From Fusobacterium sp. (lineage in GTDB: Bacteria; Fusobacteriota; Fusobacteriia; Fusobacteriales; Fusobacteriaceae): a DNA stretch of 55,776 nt. A program made the position numbers and the translations under genes. Where the stretch lies: the NCBI GenBank assembly GCA_019410665.1, contig DXSD01000001.1, forward strand, positions 1 through 55,776. Reading direction: 5' to 3'. This document shows, piece by piece, positions 8,419 through 18,061 of the stretch (positions are counted from its first letter, which is position 1; the number at the start of each line of letters is the position of its first letter). Under the pieces are notes generated by a model. That model searched no databases and was not told the origin of the DNA. It was given only the letters and a program-made list of their open reading frames with translations.

Positions 8419-10071
8419 ATGAGACCAATAGCGATAGGAGTATCAGATTTTAGAAATATTATAGCAGGTAATGGTTTTTATGTGGATAAAACAAAATTTA
8501 TAGAAGAGCTAGTAGATGATATGACAGCTGTTCATCTGATAACAAGACCGAGAAGATTTGGAAAGACACTGAATCTGTCAATGCTTAAATATTTCTATGA
8601 TATAGAAGGAAATACTGAAAATAGAAAACTCTTCAATGGGTTATATATATCTAACACTTCAGCAATAAAAGAGCAAGGAAAGTATCCAGTAATATTTTTA
8701 TCCTTTAAAGATGTAAAGGCTGATAGCAGTTTAGAGATGATGGAAAATATAGCAATACTTATGAAAAACCTATATGATAAATTTGAATATATTAGAGTGA
8801 AGTTAAATCAGAGCAACTTAATGGAGTTTGATGAGATTTGGCTAAAGAAAGATAATGCAAATTTAAGAGGTGCTCTTTTAAATCTATGTAGTTATTTAAA
8901 AGAATATTACAATCAAGATGTAATCTTACTAATAGATGAGTATGACACACCAATGGTATCAGCTTATGAGCATGGATATTATGATGAGATCAAAATGTTT
9001 TTTACTACCCTATATGGAAGTGCTTTAAAGGAAAATCCATCTCTAAAGAAGGCAGTACTAACAGGGATAATGAGAATATCTAAGGAGAATATTTTCTCTG
9101 GACTGAATAATATAAAGGTAAATTCAATACTTGATGAAGGATTTGCTGAGTATTTTGGAATAACAGAGGAAGAGGTGGAGGAATCTTTAGTAGAGTATGG
9201 ATTACAAGATAGACTAGCAGAGGTACAGAAGTGGTATAATGGATACAACTTTGGAGGAGTGAGAGTATATAATCCTTTTAGCATAACAAATTTTTTAGAT
9301 AGAAAGAAAATAATGCCTTACTGGGTAAACACTTCCAGTAATAGCTTGATAAATAAAGTACTAAAAGAAGCAAATAACTCAATTTTTAATGAGTTATCAA
9401 AGTTATTTCAAAGGGAGACAATAAGTAAAACAATAGATATATATTCAAATTTTAATGAACTCAGAAGTCCAGCACAAATATGGTATCTATTAACAAATGC
9501 TGGATATCTAACACCAGTAGAGGAGATAGATTTTGGAAAGTATAGTATAAAGATACCAAATGAAGAGGTACACTATTTCTTTGAAAGAGATTTTATAGAT
9601 AAGTTTTTAGGGGATATGGATGAATTTAATAATATACTTAGCTATCTATTAGAGGGAGATTTTGATAACTTTGCCTATGAGTTAGAAAATATTATGTTAA
9701 ATAGTGTAAGTTGTTTTGATTTTAACTCTAACTCAAAGGAGAGCCACTACCATGTATTTATCTTAGGAATGATGTTAGCATTAAGAAGAAAATATCACGT
9801 TCGTTCTAATAAAGAGAGTGGTAGAGGTAGATATGACTTGCTGATAGAACCAAGAGATAAAAGTAAGGATAAGAGTGGATTAATTATAGAGTTTAAGGTA
9901 GCAGAGAATGAAAATGATTTAATAAGAGCAAGTGGGGAAGCTCTACTTCAGATAGAGAATAAGAGATATGATGTGGAGTTAAGAGATAGAGGGATAGAAA
10001 AGATTATTTTAGTAGGAATGTCTTTCTATCAAAGAGAGTTTAAAGTGACAGGAAAAATTTTAGAAAGATAG
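8419..10071 (+). CDS. AAA-ATPase-like protein with C-terminal PD-(D/E)XK nuclease domain (DUF1703 family)
   Basis: A 550-residue member of the AAA-ATPase_like / PDDEXK_9 family, which is expanded in Fusobacteria, Clostridia and Bacteroidetes. The N-terminal P-loop region reads RPRRFGKTLNLSML (43-56) after the family hallmark FYVDKT. LLIDEYDTP near 173-181 is the Walker B-like segment. The C-terminal domain (about 450-550) shows D and EFK residues in YDLLIEP and LIIEFKV, the nuclease core. Function is unproven; proposals range from mobile-element to defence roles. It has its own promoter and terminator and sits 77 bp before Wadjet jetA, in the same orientation. Confidence 0.9.
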   Translation: MRPIAIGVSDFRNIIAGNGFYVDKTKFIEELVDDMTAVHLITRPRRFGKTLNLSMLKYFYDIEGNTENRKLFNGLYISNTSAIKEQGKYPVIFLSFKDVKADSSLEMMENIAILMKNLYDKFEYIRVKLNQSNLMEFDEIWLKKDNANLRGALLNLCSYLKEYYNQDVILLIDEYDTPMVSAYEHGYYDEIKMFFTTLYGSALKENPSLKKAVLTGIMRISKENIFSGLNNIKVNSILDEGFAEYFGITEEEVEESLVEYGLQDRLAEVQKWYNGYNFGGVRVYNPFSITNFLDRKKIMPYWVNTSSNSLINKVLKEANNSIFNELSKLFQRETISKTIDIYSNFNELRSPAQIWYLLTNAGYLTPVEEIDFGKYSIKIPNEEVHYFFERDFIDKFLGDMDEFNNILSYLLEGDFDNFAYELENIMLNSVSCFDFNSNSKESHYHVFILGMMLALRRKYHVRSNKESGRGRYDLLIEPRDKSKDKSGLIIEFKVAENENDLIRASGEALLQIENKRYDVELRDRGIEKIILVGMSFYQREFKVTGKILER

Positions 10072-10100
10072 GGATAAGAGTATCAGATTTAAATTAGTAG

Positions 10101-10131
10101 GAAGATAGGAAGAGGATTCTTCCTATTTTTC
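10101..10131 (+). terminator. Terminator between the AAA/PD-(D/E)XK gene and jetA
   Basis: Perfect 9-bp stem ATAGGAAGA/TCTTCCTAT (10105-10113 with 10118-10126), GGAT loop and T run. No clear jetA promoter is visible in the 18 bases that follow, so jetABCD may depend on partial readthrough or on a promoter overlapping this hairpin. Confidence 0.8.
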
Positions 10132-10148
10132 AAATAAGGAGACAAAAA

Positions 10149-11630
10149 ATGAAAAATATAACTGAAACAAATTATTTGAATGTTTCTAAAACTCCCATAT
10201 ATAGAAGAATAATGAGATGTTTTTATGAGGAGAGAGAGAATTTAAAATACAATCTATACAGAGAGGAAATATTTGAAAAAATAAAAGATTACTCAGAGTT
10301 AGGTAATTACAAAGAAGCTAAGGAGTTAGATGATGAGTTAAAATTTTTAGTGGATAATGGAAATCTTACAGCTGTACAATCTCCTAAAAAAGCTCAAACA
10401 TTAGAGGAGTATAGGAATAAGGAGTTTATTTATTCTATGACAGAAACAGCTGTTGTAGTTGAGAGAATGACACTTACTTTAGAAAATTTAGAGTTTCAGA
10501 GTAAGAGTATATCTACAAATTTTCTTACAAGAATTGAATTTGAGTTAGAGAAAGTTCGAGGAGATAATTTTAAAAGTTGGAGTTCTGATGAAGTAAGTGA
10601 ATGGTGGGAGAATTTACAAGATAATTTTAAAAAATTAAATGAGAGCTATCAAGATTATCTACATGAATTTTATGGAGAGAGAGCTCAAAAATTTATGAGA
10701 ACCTTTGAATTTATAGAATATAAAGATAAATTGATGGTAGTATTGAGAGAGTTTATAAGAGAGTTACAGTTAAAAAGAGCTAGATTGAAAAATATCTTAG
10801 ATGAAGTTGAAGAGAGAGTTGAGAGTGAGGTTTTAGAATTAGTTTTGCAAGGAGAGATTTTAAAACAGCAACTGAATATAAACTCATTATATAATAAAGA
10901 TGAGAATCATAATATTAGAATTAGAGAGAACATCTATAAAAAGTGGAGAATTTTAAAGAGATGGTTTGTAATAGGAGAGGGAAAACCTAGTGAATATGAA
11001 AATCTTTTAAAAATTACAGGGGAGATTATAGAAAAAATTGTACAGAATGCTTATTACATAACTCAAAGAAAAAATGTTGGAATAAGTAGGAAAAATTATT
11101 ATAGAGAGTATATTAAGAGATTTTTAAAGTGTGAGAGCTTAGATGAAGCTCATAAATTTTCTGCAGAGATTTTTGGAATTCAAAAGATAAGACATTTTTC
11201 ATTAGGAAAGAAAGTAACTGACAGGGATAGAAGTAGTATCTATGAAGATGAGGCTAAAGAGTATAAATTAGAATCTCATAATAGGACTTATAAACCAAGA
11301 GTAGAAAAAAGTGGATTTGAGGATAGAAGTGAGTTAAAAAGATTACGGAGAGAAAAAGCGTTAGAGAGATTACAAAAAAATAGAAGGTTGAGGTTGAAAT
11401 ATACAAAAGATGGAGTTTTAGACATTTCTAAAATAGATGAAGAGGTAGACGTAGAGTTTAGACTATTTATCCTTAATATGATAAGTACCTCTTCATTAAA
11501 TGGCGGATATGGAAGAACAGAAGATGGGAAAAAGTATAGGGTGACTAAGTTAGATAAAAGGTGTACTTTAAGATGTGAAGATGGAAATCTAGAGATGCCA
11601 ATATATATTTTTAATTTTTTGGAGGAATAG
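10149..11630 (+). CDS. jetA: Wadjet type II subunit JetA (kleisin-like, TIGR02677/DUF2397)
   Basis: First gene of a Wadjet cassette, a condensin-like machine that recognises and cuts small closed-circular DNA such as plasmids. At 493 residues it matches the TIGR02677 length. JetA is the kleisin that links the SMC heads. The N-terminus has the family pattern: YLNV, YRRIMRCFYEE, then a winged-helix-like region ending in DNGNLTAV (about 71-78) and EYRNKEFIYSMTE. The middle is long and helical; the C-terminus is basic and ends in a small beta-rich region. Start is ATG with AAGGAG. It overlaps jetB by one base. Confidence 0.85.
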   Translation: MKNITETNYLNVSKTPIYRRIMRCFYEERENLKYNLYREEIFEKIKDYSELGNYKEAKELDDELKFLVDNGNLTAVQSPKKAQTLEEYRNKEFIYSMTETAVVVERMTLTLENLEFQSKSISTNFLTRIEFELEKVRGDNFKSWSSDEVSEWWENLQDNFKKLNESYQDYLHEFYGERAQKFMRTFEFIEYKDKLMVVLREFIRELQLKRARLKNILDEVEERVESEVLELVLQGEILKQQLNINSLYNKDENHNIRIRENIYKKWRILKRWFVIGEGKPSEYENLLKITGEIIEKIVQNAYYITQRKNVGISRKNYYREYIKRFLKCESLDEAHKFSAEIFGIQKIRHFSLGKKVTDRDRSSIYEDEAKEYKLESHNRTYKPRVEKSGFEDRSELKRLRREKALERLQKNRRLRLKYTKDGVLDISKIDEEVDVEFRLFILNMISTSSLNGGYGRTEDGKKYRVTKLDKRCTLRCEDGNLEMPIYIFNFLEE

Positions 11631-12697
11631 TGGAAGAGGTAATAGCATTATTGGAAAATTTATGGATAGATAAGAGTAAAGATAGAGAACTTTATTATAG
11701 GATAAAGAAAAAATATTCAGAGATATCAAAATTTTTTTATGAGAAAGTAGGATGGGAGATAGTAGTAACTGAACAGATGATAAAGTTAGAAAAATTACCA
11801 GCTATCCCAGAAAAATATATGGGGATAGAGAAGTTTCAAGATAAATTAGATTATTGTATTCTATGTGGGCTATTGATATATTTAGAAGATAGAGAGGATG
11901 AGAGACAGTTTGATTTACAGAAATTAGTTGAGGAGTTACCACATATATTGAGGGAAGATCTAGAGATAGATTGGAGTCAACATATACAGAGAAAATCATT
12001 AGTTAGAGTTTTACAATATGCTCAAGATATTGGACTTATAAAAAGGTATGATGGAAGAGTAGAGGATTTTACCAATGATGAGAGAGCTGATGTACTTTAT
12101 GAAAAGACAGATTTGGCACAAAATTTTGCTATAATTAGTGATGGATTTCAAAATAATTTGGAAGATGAGTTGGGAAAGGGAAGAGTAAATAGAGTATATA
12201 GAAAGTTATTGACAACTCCAGCCATATATTGGGAGGAGAACATAGATAGTGACTCAATATATCTTAGAAACCAGAGAGATTCAATAGAGGAAACATTAAA
12301 AAAATTTACAGGGGGAGTACTTGATATAAAAAGAAACTCAGCCTTTTTACTTTTTGAAAAAGAGTTAGGAGAGATGTATCCTAAAAAAAATATGCTAGGA
12401 GAGATAGCTCTTATGATGGCAGGAAAAGTGAGAGAGTTAGTTGAAGAGGGTGAGTTAAAAGTTTTAGAAACAGGAGATTTTATCTTTGTAGAGAGGAAAA
12501 GATTTTTTGAAATTTTAAAAGAGCTTAAAGAGAGTTATGGAATAAATTGGAGTAAAGAGTATAGAGATATGAGTGTAGAAAAAACTTTTGAACAGTTAAT
12601 AGAGTTTATGAGTGAATGGCAACTTTTAAAAGATGAAGAGGATAGAATAAAAATTTATCCAGCCTTGGTAAAGTATGTGGGATATTATAGGAGATAG
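11630..12697 (+). CDS. jetB: Wadjet type II subunit JetB (KITE-like, TIGR02678/DUF2398)
   Basis: Second subunit of the condensin-like complex, equivalent to MukE/MksE, which binds the kleisin and DNA. The 355 residues match TIGR02678/DUF2398 in size and position between JetA and the SMC gene. Features include LCGLLIYLEDRE near 78-89, a winged-helix stretch containing LIKRYDGRVEDF, and YRKLLTTPAIYWEE near 190-203. It starts with GTG, whose first base is the last base of the jetA stop, and ends 2 bp before jetC. Identity rests on size, pattern and neighbours, as this subunit is poorly conserved. Confidence 0.8.
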   Translation: MEEVIALLENLWIDKSKDRELYYRIKKKYSEISKFFYEKVGWEIVVTEQMIKLEKLPAIPEKYMGIEKFQDKLDYCILCGLLIYLEDREDERQFDLQKLVEELPHILREDLEIDWSQHIQRKSLVRVLQYAQDIGLIKRYDGRVEDFTNDERADVLYEKTDLAQNFAIISDGFQNNLEDELGKGRVNRVYRKLLTTPAIYWEENIDSDSIYLRNQRDSIEETLKKFTGGVLDIKRNSAFLLFEKELGEMYPKKNMLGEIALMMAGKVRELVEEGELKVLETGDFIFVERKRFFEILKELKESYGINWSKEYRDMSVEKTFEQLIEFMSEWQLLKDEEDRIKIYPALVKYVGYYRR

Positions 12698-12699
12698 AT

Positions 12700-15600
12700 A
12701 TGAGCAGACGTTGGAAAATGAATAGAATAGGATTTGTAAACTTTTGGTTATATGATGATGAGATTTTTGAATTAGAAGATGGGAAGATATTTTTTAGAGG
12801 GGGAAATGGTTCTGGTAAATCTATAACTACTCAAAGTGTAATAAGCTTTCTTATGGATGGAGATAGAAGTCCAGAGAGATTGGATTCTTTTGGGGGAAGG
12901 GATAGGAAAATGGAGTATTATTTCCTTGGAGATGGAGAGAAGGAAGATGAGACAGGGTATATTTTCTTAGAGTTTAAAAAGGGAGATACAGAGCAGTATA
13001 TTACAATAGGGATAGGACAGAGAGCTAAAAAGGGAAGTAACCTCGAGTTTGCTGGGTTTTGTATAACAGATGGAAAGAGAATAGGAAAAGATATAAAACT
13101 GTATAGAGAGATAGGAGAGAAAAAAGTTCCATTATCATTAAAAAGAGAGTTGCCAAATGTATTAGGGGAGGAAAATAGAGTAGTATATAGTCAAAAAGAG
13201 TATATAGATATGGTAAATAAAAATATATTTGGCTTTGAAAATTTAGAGCAGTATAAAAATTTAATAAGATTTCTTTTGAAGATAAGAGGAGCTAAGCTTT
13301 CAAAGGAAACAAAATTATTGGATATCTATAAGATTTTAAATGATGCTCTTCCTACTTTAACAGATGATGATTTAAGAGTATTGATAGATACAATGGAAAG
13401 AATAAAAGAGATGGAAGAGGAAAATGAGGAGCAAAAAAGAGTCTTAGAAATAGTAAAAAGATTAGAAAAAATTTATGATATCTACAATAAAAACCTACTT
13501 TGGAAAAAATCTCAAAAATTTCTTGAAAAAGAGAAGGAGTATAACTTAGAAAAGAAAACCTTTGAGAAAGAGAGAAAAGAGATAGATAAATATAAAATTG
13601 AGTTAAAAAACAGTGAAGTTGAGATAGAAAAATTTTTAAATAGGTTGGAGAGTATAAGAGAAGAGAAAAAGGTATTGGAAAATAATAATTTAGATAAGGC
13701 AGTGGAAGAGTTACAAGAGAATGAGAGAAAAAAAGTACAGATAGAAGAGGAGATAGAAAGAAAAAAGAGAAGAGAGAGTGAGGAGCAGGAAAAATTAAAA
13801 AGTTATAAGGTAAGGGATAGGAATTTAAGAAGAGATTTAGAGAATAAAAAATATGCTTTGAAAAAAACTTATAAAGAGCTAGAGGATATCAATGAGGTTT
13901 TAATATTTGAAAACTCTCTTGTAAGAGAAGAGATAGTTTTTCAGGATAACTATGAGGAAGTATTTGAAGAGATTATAAGTCTTCTTGATATATATAATGA
14001 AAAGATAGAAAAAGCTTTAGAGATATTAAAAGAGGAAAGAGAGATAACAAAAAGTCTAAATGGGTGTGAAGAGGAGTATGACAGGGTAGCTCAGAAAAAA
14101 GATGAGTTGGAGCAAAGTTATAACATGGCTTTGGATATGGAAGATAGAGAAAAGGATAAACTTGTTGAAAAGTACTTTATTATAAAGGATAGAAATGAGT
14201 TTTTAAAAATAAAAAAAGATGAGTTAGAAAAAATTGTTGAATGTGTAAAAGAGTTTGATATATTGAAATCTCCTAAAAAGATCATGGATATCTTTTATAA
14301 AAATTATACTGAAAAATTAGCTGAATTGGATTTGGAGAAAAGAGAGCTGATCTATAAAAAAGAGGAGAGAGTAAAAGAGGAGGAGAGAATCTCTCAAGAG
14401 ATAGAAAATTTAAAAAATCAACCAGAAGCTATACCCTTGAGAAGTAGAGAAAGAGAGGAGTGTAGAGCAGAATTAGAAAGAGAGGGAATAAAAGCTATTC
14501 CTCTTTATGAAGCTCTAGATTTTGCTGAGAATTTAGAAGAGAGTGAGAAAAAAATATTAGAGGGACAGTTGAAGGAGTTGGGACTAATAGATATATTAGT
14601 TATTCCATATGTTGAACAAGAGAGAGCAAATAGAATAATAGCTAAATATAGTGATACAATTCTTACTCCAAAAAATGAAAATGGTACAAAAAAACTTTTT
14701 GAAAAGTTTAAAATAGAAAATATAGCTGAAGAGTATAGAGAGGTTGTAGAAGATTTTTTAAAAAATATTTCAACTGAGAATACAGATATTGATAGAAAAT
14801 CCATTATCTTAAAGAAAAATGGATATTTTAAGTATGGTGTAACTCAAGGGTATGTATTGCCTAAAGAAGTGGAATTTATAGGAGCTCAAAATAGAAGGGA
14901 TAGAGTTGCCAAAGAGATATTGAGCTTGGAGTCAAAAAGAGAAAAGCTAAATGAAGAGCTAACTGTATACAATTCTCATATTAGAAGTTTTGAAGAACAG
15001 TTAAAAAAATTGGAAGAGGAATACAAAGAGTTACCAAGTTTTGAAGATATAGGAGAGAGTATAAATCTGAGAAAAGAGGCAGAGGAAAAGGTAAAAAGAG
15101 TTGTTGAAGAGTATAGGATAAAGAGTGAAAACCTAGAGAGAATAAGAAGAAAAAAATATGATGTGGAGCAAAAAGTAGCTCAAGCTTGTAGAACACTAAA
15201 TTTCAAAAGAAGCGTAGAGAGTTTTGAAGAGGTAATATTAGCAGCTAAGGAATACTCCAAAAAACTTACAGAGTTAAAATGGATGAGAAAGGAGTATGGT
15301 GGAATAGAGAGTGCAATAGAATCTAATATGCTGGCTATTGATGAGAAAAGTTATATATTAGAGGAGATGCTAGGAGATATAAGAAAGGTTGAAAGAGAAA
15401 AAGAGAAAATATTGGATAGTATAGAGAAAATAGAGGAGTTTTTAAATCTGCCAGAGAATATAGAGTTAGGAGAGAAGTTGAAAAAATTAACTCAAGAGGA
15501 GGAGGAATTACAAAAAAGAATAGAGGGTAGAAAAAGCTTTAAGATTCAAAGAGAGGTTGAGTTAAAACAGATTGTTGAAACATCTCAAAGAAGAGAGGAA

Positions 15601-16710
15601 AGAGTTTTACTATTAGAAGAGATATGCAAGAAAACTAAAGAGTACTTTGAAGAAGAGGAGAGATTAGAATTTGTAAATTTAGAGGAGATAGGAGGAGAAG
15701 AGGATTATCTAAAAGAGGGACCAAATAAAATTTATGAGAGATTGGAAAAGAGATATAGGGAATATAGTGGAACCTTTAAAAATTATAATGGGGAAGTGGA
15801 ATATATTTTTGATGAGGTAGAGGGATTTATAAGAAGAAGGGCAGTTATAAATTTTTTCTATGATGGACAAAAAATATCCTTGTATAAATTTAAAGAGAGG
15901 CTGTCTGAAGATATAAGTATGAGAGAGACAGTATTAGCTGAAAATGATAGAAAATTAATAGAGGATATACTCTCTGGAAATGTTAGCCATAAGATAAATG
16001 TTCAAATCTATGAGACAAAAAAATGGATAGAGAAGACTAGTGAAAATTTACAAAAACTATCTAACTCTATGAGATTAAAATTTGCAATAGAGTGGGTACC
16101 TAAAAAAAGTTCAGATAAAGATGAGCTAAATACTTTAGAGTTACAAAGATTACTTATTAAGGATAGAGAGTTACTGACAGAAGAGGATATGAAAAAACTT
16201 TCTAATCACTTTAGAAATAAATTATCAGTAATTAGAGAGGAGATAAAAGATAGCGGTGGAAATTACTCAGAGGTAATTAAAGAGATGCTAGATTATAGAA
16301 AATGGTTTGATTTTACAATTTTTTTCTATAAGGATGGTGGAGCTAAAAAGGAGTTAAATTCTAGTATCTTTAATAAATTTAGTGGAGGAGAGAGAGCTAT
16401 TGCTATGTATCTTCCACTGCTTACAGCGGCATCAGCACAATATCAAAAGGGAAGAGAGGATTCTCCTAGAATAATAGCCTTAGATGAAGCCTTTGCTGGA
16501 GTGGATGACAAAAATATAGCAAGTGTTTTTGAGTTTATAGAGACACTGGATTTTGATTATATAATGAATTCACAAAATCTATGGGGAACCTATGACACAG
16601 TTAAGAGATTAAAAATAGTTGAATTGATAAAAAATACAGAGGATAATATGATAATTACCAATAACTTTATTTGGGATGGAATAAATAATAAAAAGGAGTT
16701 TATTTTATAG
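12700..16710 (+). CDS. jetC: Wadjet type II SMC-like ATPase JetC (TIGR02680)
   Basis: Motor subunit of Wadjet: an SMC/MukB-like ATPase that extrudes DNA loops to sense the size of circular DNA. Its 1336 residues agree with TIGR02680 (about 1350). Walker A GGNGSGKS is at 34-41; two long glutamate/lysine-rich coiled coils flank a central hinge-like region (about 575-730); the ABC signature SGGER is at 1228-1232; Walker B is IIALDEAFAGVDD with D1262 and E1263. All ATPase motifs are intact. It lies 2 bp after jetB, and jetD begins on the very next base after its stop. Confidence 0.92.
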   Translation: MSRRWKMNRIGFVNFWLYDDEIFELEDGKIFFRGGNGSGKSITTQSVISFLMDGDRSPERLDSFGGRDRKMEYYFLGDGEKEDETGYIFLEFKKGDTEQYITIGIGQRAKKGSNLEFAGFCITDGKRIGKDIKLYREIGEKKVPLSLKRELPNVLGEENRVVYSQKEYIDMVNKNIFGFENLEQYKNLIRFLLKIRGAKLSKETKLLDIYKILNDALPTLTDDDLRVLIDTMERIKEMEEENEEQKRVLEIVKRLEKIYDIYNKNLLWKKSQKFLEKEKEYNLEKKTFEKERKEIDKYKIELKNSEVEIEKFLNRLESIREEKKVLENNNLDKAVEELQENERKKVQIEEEIERKKRRESEEQEKLKSYKVRDRNLRRDLENKKYALKKTYKELEDINEVLIFENSLVREEIVFQDNYEEVFEEIISLLDIYNEKIEKALEILKEEREITKSLNGCEEEYDRVAQKKDELEQSYNMALDMEDREKDKLVEKYFIIKDRNEFLKIKKDELEKIVECVKEFDILKSPKKIMDIFYKNYTEKLAELDLEKRELIYKKEERVKEEERISQEIENLKNQPEAIPLRSREREECRAELEREGIKAIPLYEALDFAENLEESEKKILEGQLKELGLIDILVIPYVEQERANRIIAKYSDTILTPKNENGTKKLFEKFKIENIAEEYREVVEDFLKNISTENTDIDRKSIILKKNGYFKYGVTQGYVLPKEVEFIGAQNRRDRVAKEILSLESKREKLNEELTVYNSHIRSFEEQLKKLEEEYKELPSFEDIGESINLRKEAEEKVKRVVEEYRIKSENLERIRRKKYDVEQKVAQACRTLNFKRSVESFEEVILAAKEYSKKLTELKWMRKEYGGIESAIESNMLAIDEKSYILEEMLGDIRKVEREKEKILDSIEKIEEFLNLPENIELGEKLKKLTQEEEELQKRIEGRKSFKIQREVELKQIVETSQRREERVLLLEEICKKTKEYFEEEERLEFVNLEEIGGEEDYLKEGPNKIYERLEKRYREYSGTFKNYNGEVEYIFDEVEGFIRRRAVINFFYDGQKISLYKFKERLSEDISMRETVLAENDRKLIEDILSGNVSHKINVQIYETKKWIEKTSENLQKLSNSMRLKFAIEWVPKKSSDKDELNTLELQRLLIKDRELLTEEDMKKLSNHFRNKLSVIREEIKDSGGNYSEVIKEMLDYRKWFDFTIFFYKDGGAKKELNSSIFNKFSGGERAIAMYLPLLTAASAQYQKGREDSPRIIALDEAFAGVDDKNIASVFEFIETLDFDYIMNSQNLWGTYDTVKRLKIVELIKNTEDNMIITNNFIWDGINNKKEFIL

Positions 16711-17955
16711 ATGAAAGAACATTTGAAGTTTTTTAAAAATTCTAACTATCAAAGAGTGTTTAATGAACTGAGAAAAAAGTGGGAGAGCTATGGAAAGTTT
16801 GGTGGAATAATAAAGTTAGAAAATCTTTCTGAAGGTGAAAAAAAAGCTCTTGGAGGTTTTTTAGGAAAATTTATTGGAGAAAATAGTATTAAGATAAAAT
16901 CTAGTGAATTTGAGGAAGCACTTAAAAAGAGTAAATTTAAAGATATCTCATTAATTCAGTTATTAGAAGATTATTTTGGAAAGGAGTTAGAGAGTAAAAG
17001 AGAAAGAAAAAATAATGAGGAGAATTTAAAAAAAATTAGTTTTAAAAAGGTAAAGCAAATTTTTGAAGAAGCTAATGTAAAAAGTAATAGTGTGGGATAT
17101 CTTTTAGAAAAAATAGAAAAAAGATATAAATATGAACTAGAGGAGATAGTTATTAACTCTTTAAAAGCAATAGAATATTTAGCTGAAAGGAAAGAGAAGA
17201 TAAAACTGGCAATTCTTTCTAGTTATATAACTTCAAATCCACATTATTTTGATAGAGGAAGTATAGCTGGAAATTATCTGTTACAGCTCTTAGCTACATT
17301 AGAAGATATTGAGGTTCCTACTGATAGTGAAGGAGTAATAGAGCTATATTTTAAGTATGGGATAGAGGGAGATACCATATCTAGCTTTACTACTGCTTTT
17401 GGAATTAGGTTGTATATGGAATCAGAGGAACATAAAGCTTATTTTGAATACATAAAAAATGGAGAATCCTATCTGATCTCCTTGAGTAATTTAAGGAATA
17501 TTGTTAGAGCAGAGGGAATAAATAAAAAAATCTTTATAGTAGAAAATCAAATGCTCTTTTCTTACCTATGTGAGATATTTAAAAATGAAAAGATCTCTTT
17601 ACTGTGTACTTCTGGACAATTTAAGACTGCTTCATTGATTCTTATTGATTTGTTGTGTAAGGGCAGTGGTGAAATTTATTACTCTGGTGATTTTGATGGT
17701 GAAGGGCTAGATATGGTACAACGGATTGTAAAAAGAAGTAAAGGTAAGATAAAAATATGGAGATATGGAATAGAAGATTATTTAAAAGCAAAGTCTAATA
17801 AAAAATTAAGTGAGATAAGTTTAAAAAAATTAGAGAAGATAGATGAAAGTAGTTTATTGGAATTAGTAGAAAAAATAAAGCAAGAGGGATATGCAGGATA
17901 TCAAGAAAGAATTCTAGAGGATATAGAAAGTGATATTAGAAATAGTATCAGATAA
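16711..17955 (+). CDS. jetD: Wadjet type II Toprim nuclease JetD (TIGR02679/DUF2399)
   Basis: Nuclease subunit that cleaves the DNA trapped by JetABC. At 414 residues it fits the JetD family. The C-terminal Toprim domain shows the conserved glutamate in FIVENQ (E278), the CTSGQ segment (299-303) and the metal-binding DFDGEG motif (D327, D329), so it should be active. The N-terminal half is helical and probably docks onto the SMC complex. It starts directly after the jetC stop, so synthesis is translationally coupled. It is the last gene of the cassette; the dusB promoter follows within 30 bp. Confidence 0.88.
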   Translation: MKEHLKFFKNSNYQRVFNELRKKWESYGKFGGIIKLENLSEGEKKALGGFLGKFIGENSIKIKSSEFEEALKKSKFKDISLIQLLEDYFGKELESKRERKNNEENLKKISFKKVKQIFEEANVKSNSVGYLLEKIEKRYKYELEEIVINSLKAIEYLAERKEKIKLAILSSYITSNPHYFDRGSIAGNYLLQLLATLEDIEVPTDSEGVIELYFKYGIEGDTISSFTTAFGIRLYMESEEHKAYFEYIKNGESYLISLSNLRNIVRAEGINKKIFIVENQMLFSYLCEIFKNEKISLLCTSGQFKTASLILIDLLCKGSGEIYYSGDFDGEGLDMVQRIVKRSKGKIKIWRYGIEDYLKAKSNKKLSEISLKKLEKIDESSLLELVEKIKQEGYAGYQERILEDIESDIRNSIR

Positions 17956-17984
17956 AATAGTAATTGGATAACTCTAATGGTATA

Positions 17985-18013
17985 TTGAAAAAATGTCATA
18001 AATATGGTAAAAT
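17985..18013 (+). promoter_or_regulatory. Promoter of the dusB-mutS unit
   Basis: TTGAAA (17985-17990), 17-bp spacer and TAAAAT (18008-18013) preceded by TGG form a strong sigma-70-type promoter, 48 bases before the dusB start. Confidence 0.75.
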
Positions 18014-18061
18014 TTTTAGATTGAGATATCTTTTTATTGAGAGATGGAGGAAACAAAATTT

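Noticed and set aside
12700..16710. A chromosomal SMC or MukB instead of a defence ATPase.
   Set aside because: The gene order, the presence of a Toprim nuclease gene directly after it, and its size match Wadjet JetC rather than housekeeping SMC with ScpAB.
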